NCBI GenBank assembly: GCA_025997215.1
Contig: BNUH01000118.1
Coordinates: 1 to 7,372, forward strand
DNA from: Clostridia bacterium
GTDB lineage: Bacteria > Bacillota_A > Clostridia > Christensenellales > Aristaeellaceae
Length of the DNA stretch: 7,372 bases
Direction: 5' to 3'
The position numbers and the translations under genes are program-made. The notes beneath the pieces were generated by a model, which saw only the letters and a program-made list of their open reading frames with translations, was not told the origin of the DNA and searched no databases. This document shows positions 5,432-7,372 of the stretch, piece by piece. Each line of letters starts with the position of its first letter. Within the stretch, counting starts at the first letter, position 1.

Positions 5432-5899
5432 TTGCTAAAGTCCAAGCAGGTGCCAGGAGCTGTTGCAAAACCAGTGCCTCCGGATCAGGTTGACGACCTC
5501 TATCAGAGGCTGAAACTCCTTGACGTAGAGTTGCCGTGCAAAGCATGGCCCACTACAGTCAGTCGGGAATTCGCTGAATCCCTCCGAAACGCTGGGTATA
5601 TCCATAGCCAAGGCAACGGGTTCACCCTAGCGCCAAAGGCTTATGAATACATATCAGCGCATGAGATGCACCTTGGTGAGGAAGCCAAGAAGGTATCCAA
5701 GCGGAGCGAGGATAAGCGTCTCCAAGACGAGAATGAGCGGAAGCGGAACATTCGCGAATGGCGGCGATTTGCGCTTACGATAGTTTGGGGTTTGCTCGTA
5801 GCTCTCGTCTCCTATGTATTGAGCGTACTGAGCAGCGTCGACACTCCATTCCGGCGTTGGTTGCTTGCGCTGTTTCATCAGAAGATCCTTTCCCCTTAG
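5432..5899 (+). CDS. Unrecognised protein with winged-helix-like domain, coiled coil and one membrane segment
   Basis: The start is TTG 5432, seven bases after an ideal AGGAGG; the in-frame ATG 5405 lies inside the upstream stem-loop and has no site. The protein has 155 residues. Residues 24-75 (FAESLRNAGYIHSQGNGFTL and the following PKAYEYI) look like a winged-helix core, with a helix, a beta hairpin and a closing helix. Residues 80-112 are very charged and probably coiled (KKVSKRSEDKRLQDENERKR). Residues 113-135 are a hydrophobic span (FALTIVWGLLVALVSYVLSV). The basic flank before it suggests that the N-terminal part stays in the cytoplasm. It lies opposite to the surrounding leftward genes, which suggests an accessory cargo gene expressed on its own, perhaps in the prophage. 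No family is recognised; superinfection exclusion or defence is speculation. Confidence 0.75.
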   Translation: MLKSKQVPGAVAKPVPPDQVDDLYQRLKLLDVELPCKAWPTTVSREFAESLRNAGYIHSQGNGFTLAPKAYEYISAHEMHLGEEAKKVSKRSEDKRLQDENERKRNIREWRRFALTIVWGLLVALVSYVLSVLSSVDTPFRRWLLALFHQKILSP

Positions 5900-5993
5900 G
5901 TTCCGTTGGAGTTTCCCTGGACTACCTCACAGGGCGCGCTGACCTGCCGGAGATTAACCACAATCACTAGCTAAAGCCATACTCATCCTACGA

Positions 5994-6290
5994 TCATTCG
6001 TTCGCTGCCGCCTTCAGCGTTTCCAGCGAGTATCCGAATAGATCGCTTCTTTCTGCGTTCGTGAAGCCGAGCAGGTTCATAAGCTGCAGCGCTTCGCCGA
6101 GCGCCAGTTCGTGCGGGTTCTGGAGCTTCTGATACATCGTCGAACGCGGCAAGCACATCTTATGGGCGATTTGCTCGACGTTCATCCCCCTAAACGCCTT
6201 GTGATACGCAACGCAGGCCTTAAACCGCGCCGCCCATATCTTCGCGGCCTCCGCGTCACGCTGGGCATGTGTCAGCAGTACCTTGGGCAT
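5994..6290 (-). CDS. XRE-like phage transcriptional regulator
   Basis: A 98-residue protein with AAGGAGGG seven bases before ATG 6290. Residues 37-66 (NVEQIAHKMCLPRSTMYQKL, then QNPHELALGE) form a helix-turn-helix of the lambda-repressor/XRE type: one helix entering at VEQIAHKM, a turn at CLP and the recognition helix at RSTMYQKL. The N-terminus (VLLTHAQRDAEAAKIWAARF) is a long charged helix of the sort that precedes the HTH in small clostridial phage regulators, and the C-terminus (SDLFGYSLETLKAAANE) a closing helix. It follows the minus-strand RHH gene by 18 bp and is surely cotranscribed with it from the promoter at 6508-6536. It probably acts together with that RHH protein in early gene control. 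It meets the plus-strand membrane-protein gene tail to tail. Confidence 0.83.
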   Translation of the reverse strand: MPKVLLTHAQRDAEAAKIWAARFKACVAYHKAFRGMNVEQIAHKMCLPRSTMYQKLQNPHELALGEALQLMNLLGFTNAERSDLFGYSLETLKAAANE

Positions 6291-6308
6291 TGAGACGCCC
6301 TCCTTCTG

Positions 6309-6473
6309 TCAAGCAGGCTGCTTCTTCGTCTCGCTTGCTTCATCGACCATCTTCTCGGCGTAAGCAAGTATCTGCTTGTTCATCGAGCGATGGTTTTCGT
6401 CCGCAACCCTACGGAGGTCATCAAGTAATGAAATCGGCATGCGAATCGTCATCGTCTTCCAGGGTTCCATCAT
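6309..6473 (-). CDS. Arc/MetJ-type ribbon-helix-helix DNA-binding protein (54 aa)
   Basis: A short gene of 54 residues, easily missed. It starts at ATG 6473 or, three bases later, ATG 6470. AGGAGAGG lies just upstream, and the second ATG has the better spacing. The sequence WKTMTIRMPISLLDDLRRVA (residues 5-24), then NHRSMNKQILAYAEKMVDEA (27-46) is a textbook ribbon-helix-helix: a beta strand with alternating residues (TMTIRMP), a first helix, the turn DENHRSMN and a second helix. Such proteins dimerise and insert the strand pair into the DNA major groove. It is divergent from a second RHH gene and is the first gene of a two-gene unit with the XRE-like regulator. I infer an Arc- or Mnt-like repressor acting on the sites at 6494-6504 and 6541-6553. 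Confidence 0.88.
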   Translation of the reverse strand: MMEPWKTMTIRMPISLLDDLRRVADENHRSMNKQILAYAEKMVDEASETKKQPA

Positions 6474-6493
6474 AACCTCTCCTTGCTCGATGA

Positions 6494-6504
6494 TTCACGG
6501 TGAA
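6494..6504. promoter_or_regulatory. Candidate RHH operator overlapping the minus-strand transcription start
   Basis: TTCAC-G-GTGAA is an inverted repeat with one central base. It lies directly downstream of the -10 box (6508-6513) of the minus-strand promoter, where a bound repressor would block initiation. TTCACGG occurs again at 6597-6603, just downstream of the start of the plus-strand promoter, as a single half-site. Confidence 0.5.
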
Positions 6505-6507
6505 CTC

Positions 6508-6536
6508 ATTGTACATCTTTGCATCACCGATGTCAA
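6508..6536 (-). promoter_or_regulatory. Consensus sigma-A promoter for the 54-aa RHH gene
   Basis: Read on the minus strand: TTGACA (6536-6531), 17 bp, TACAAT (6513-6508). The -35 is perfect and the -10 has five of six matches. The predicted start near 6501 gives a leader of about 28 nt to ATG 6473. It is back to back with the plus-strand promoter, the two -35 boxes being 17 bp apart. Confidence 0.85.
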
Positions 6537-6540
6537 CGAG

Positions 6541-6553
6541 GATTCACTGAATC
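6541..6553. promoter_or_regulatory. Candidate RHH operator between the two -35 boxes
   Basis: GATTCA-C-TGAATC is a perfect 6-1-6 inverted repeat filling most of the gap between the -35 boxes of the two divergent promoters. It shares ATTCAC with the site at 6493-6498 and with 6596-6601. A protein bound here could act on both promoters. Confidence 0.5.
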
Positions 6554-6582
6554 TTGAAAGAAAATTTCGCCTGTGGTACAAT
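6554..6582 (+). promoter_or_regulatory. Consensus sigma-A promoter for the 68-aa RHH gene
   Basis: TTGAAA (6554-6559), 17 bp, TACAAT (6577-6582), with TGG before the -10 box giving an extended -10. The start near 6590 yields a leader of about 25 nt before ATG 6614. It should be strong unless repressed. Confidence 0.85.
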
Positions 6583-6613
6583 GTATTCATTCCGAATTCA
6601 CGGAGGGATCGCA

Positions 6614-6820
6614 ATGGCAACGGATAAGCGCCAGTTCACTCTTCGCCTCCAAGACGAAACCTACGAGAAGATTCGTTACTTGGCATACGTTGACCATCGG
6701 TCGATTGCCATGGAGATGGAACATATCCTTATCCAGCACATTGCCAAATACGAAACCCAGCATGGTGCCCTCCCGATTCGTAGTGAAGACTTCGAGGACT
6801 ACTCCAACAGTAGGGGGTAA
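6614..6820 (+). CDS. Arc/MetJ-type ribbon-helix-helix DNA-binding protein (68 aa)
   Basis: A 68-residue protein with GGAGGG six bases before ATG 6614; a longer reading to 6554 would begin inside the promoter. Residues 5-43 form an Arc-type ribbon-helix-helix: strand KRQFTLRLQ, helix DETYEKIRYLAYVD, turn HRSIAMEM and helix EHILIQHIAKYE. The tail (44-68) is short and acidic and is the only real difference from the minus-strand RHH protein. It is transcribed rightward and meets the Cro-like gene tail to tail after 46 bp. The two RHH genes face away from each other over a shared control region, so mutual or self-repression is the natural inference. Which protein binds which site cannot be told from sequence. 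An antitoxin is less likely because no toxin gene is adjacent. Confidence 0.88.
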   Translation: MATDKRQFTLRLQDETYEKIRYLAYVDHRSIAMEMEHILIQHIAKYETQHGALPIRSEDFEDYSNSRG

Positions 6821-6866
6821 ACTCATACCTACTCCCGCAAGAACGTTTCCGTCCCCAGTCCGTCTA

Positions 6867-7076
6867 TTAGGCGGGCATATCTGTATAGCTCTCGTCCGTG
6901 CCAAAGAGTGTTTCCACGCTCTCTTTAAGGACATCAGCTATCCTGATAGCGGTCATTGCGTGGGGTTTCTGCCGATTGCACTCATAACGCTGGTAGGTAA
7001 CCAAAGGCACCCTAGCCCTTTGGGCAACCTCCCGCTGAGTTAGCTTGGCTTCTTGCCTTGCTTCTTTAAGTGTCAA
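6867..7076 (-). CDS. Small XRE-family regulator, Cro-like
   Basis: A 69-residue protein whose start is TTG 7076, eight bases after GGAGG; no ATG or GTG lies in frame nearby. Nearly the whole protein is one helix-turn-helix domain: helix 1 LKEARQEA, helix 2 TQREVAQRA (residues 13-21), recognition helix LVTYQRYE (25-32), then the packing helices AMTAIRIADVLKESVETLFG. The small size with no C-terminal oligomerisation or cleavage domain fits a Cro-type repressor. It is divergent from a longer XRE gene and shares with it the sequence YQRYE in the recognition helix, so both may read the same operators. Its promoter (7124-7152) contains one of these. A rightward RHH gene converges with it. Confidence 0.85.
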   Translation of the reverse strand: MTLKEARQEAKLTQREVAQRARVPLVTYQRYECNRQKPHAMTAIRIADVLKESVETLFGTDESYTDMPA

Positions 7077-7098
7077 TCACTTTGCCTCCTCAGTCTCC

Positions 7099-7114
7099 AC
7101 ATCGTTTCCGATGT
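7099..7114. promoter_or_regulatory. XRE operator candidate A
   Basis: ACATCG-TTTC-CGATGT, an inverted repeat with six-base arms and a four-base centre. It lies in the leader of the Cro-like gene, downstream of its predicted start near 7117. Both arms are identical to those of operator B, and the two centres are 33 bp apart, about three helical turns. Confidence 0.75.
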
Positions 7115-7123
7115 CTTGATTGC

Positions 7124-7152
7124 ATTGTAGCACATCGCATGCGATGTGTCAA
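7124..7152 (-). promoter_or_regulatory. Consensus sigma-A promoter for the Cro-like gene
   Basis: Read on the minus strand: TTGACA (7152-7147), 17 bp, TACAAT (7129-7124). The spacer is almost entirely filled by operator B, so binding there must exclude RNA polymerase. The predicted leader is about 41 nt. No comparable promoter is seen for the divergent gene. Confidence 0.85.
7131..7148. promoter_or_regulatory. XRE operator candidate B, perfect 18-bp palindrome
   Basis: CACATCGCATGCGATGTG reads the same on both strands. Its inner 16 bases are ACATCG-CATG-CGATGT, the same arms and spacing as operator A. It sits between the -35 and -10 boxes of the minus-strand promoter. Confidence 0.8.
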
Positions 7153-7184
7153 CCGTTTTTCCAGAACTATTTTTGGAGGAATAC

Positions 7185-7372
7185 ATGCCTACGTTCAGTG
7201 AAACTCTTCGTACCATACGCAAGGCTAGTGGGCTTACCCAAGCCGCTGTAGCAGCGCGTATAGGTACTAACGAGCAGAACTACCAAAGATACGAGCGTGG
7301 CACTCAACAGCCGACTCTACCAGTGTTCATAGCTCTCGCTAATGTCTTTAACACCAGCCTTGACTATCTCGC
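7185..7372 (+). CDS. XRE-family repressor-like protein, N-terminal part
   Basis: The gene starts at ATG 7185 after an ideal site (TTGGAGGAATAC) and runs off the right edge with 62 full codons visible. These make up one complete lambda-repressor-type helix-turn-helix: helix 1 FSETLRTIRKASG, helix 2 TQAAVAARIG (residues 18-27), recognition helix NEQNYQRYERGTQQPTL, then VFIALANVFNTSLDYL. The domain and its position, divergent from the Cro-like gene across two palindromic operators, suggest the lysogeny repressor. Whether a peptidase or dimerisation domain follows cannot be seen. No good promoter is visible in the 37 bp between operator B and the gene; transcription may be weak and activated, or start within the operator region. 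Confidence 0.82.
   Translation, partial: MPTFSETLRTIRKASGLTQAAVAARIGTNEQNYQRYERGTQQPTLPVFIALANVFNTSLDYL

Noticed and set aside
6309..6473. RHH protein as the antitoxin of a toxin-antitoxin pair with the gene at 5994-6290
   Set aside because: The partner is an HTH regulator, not a recognisable toxin, and the context is a phage control region.
6518..6533. Third XRE operator in the RHH control region
   Set aside because: Only the half-site CGATGT matches; the left arm does not, so it is probably chance.
6809..6846. Bidirectional terminator between the convergent RHH and Cro-like genes
   Set aside because: AGTAGG and CCTACT can pair, but the stem is short with a long loop and no T-run follows.

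Overview
The window looks like the early and immunity region of a temperate phage or integrated prophage of a Gram-positive (Bacillota, probably clostridial or related) host. The evidence is near-perfect GGAGG ribosome binding sites before almost every gene, consensus sigma-A promoters (TTGACA or TTGAAA, 17 bp, TACAAT), tightly packed small genes, and protein families typical of phages. These families are a replication-organiser N-terminus, a DUF669-type protein, a small RecA/AAA-like ATPase, a Gam-like nuclease inhibitor, an excisionase-like HTH, and XRE and Arc-type regulators. No structural, lysis or integrase gene lies in the window, so intact prophage versus free phage cannot be decided.

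Right end (5994-7372), control region. An XRE repressor-like gene runs rightward off the window at 7185. It is divergent from a small Cro-like XRE gene (7076 to 6867, minus), and the 108 bp between them holds two matching 16-bp operators, ACATCG-N4-CGATGT. One operator fills the spacer of a consensus minus-strand promoter. About 300 bp to the left sits a second divergent pair. It consists of two Arc/MetJ-type ribbon-helix-helix (RHH) proteins: a 54-residue one on the minus strand (6473-6309) and a 68-residue one on the plus strand (6614-6820). Two near-ideal back-to-back promoters and TTCAC-based inverted repeats lie between them. The minus RHH gene is followed 18 bp later by an XRE-like regulator (6290-5994). 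The area therefore contains two small switches, recalling the principle of a bipartite immunity region.

Middle (4977-5993). A plus-strand gene of 155 residues (5432-5899), probably winged helix plus one membrane segment, interrupts the leftward gene order and looks like an accessory cargo gene. A 33-bp perfect stem-loop sits just upstream of its ribosome binding site. The 455 bp between this gene and the leftward operon hold no gene I can defend.

Left part (4976 down to 1), a leftward operon. In transcription order it encodes three small unrecognised proteins, an excisionase-like HTH protein, a protein with two SSB-like OB repeats, a Gam-like nuclease inhibitor, a RecA-like ATPase, a DUF669 protein with an SSB-like acidic tail, a small zinc-finger-like protein, and the N-terminal part of a replication organiser. 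The last gene runs off the window inside five perfect 30-bp repeats encoding a 10-residue acidic repeat. Together the Gam-like, ATPase and OB-fold proteins form a plausible DNA-end-protection, single-strand-binding and recombination module that would feed replication started by the organiser protein.

No rRNA, tRNA, CRISPR array, insertion sequence or convincing intrinsic terminator was found.
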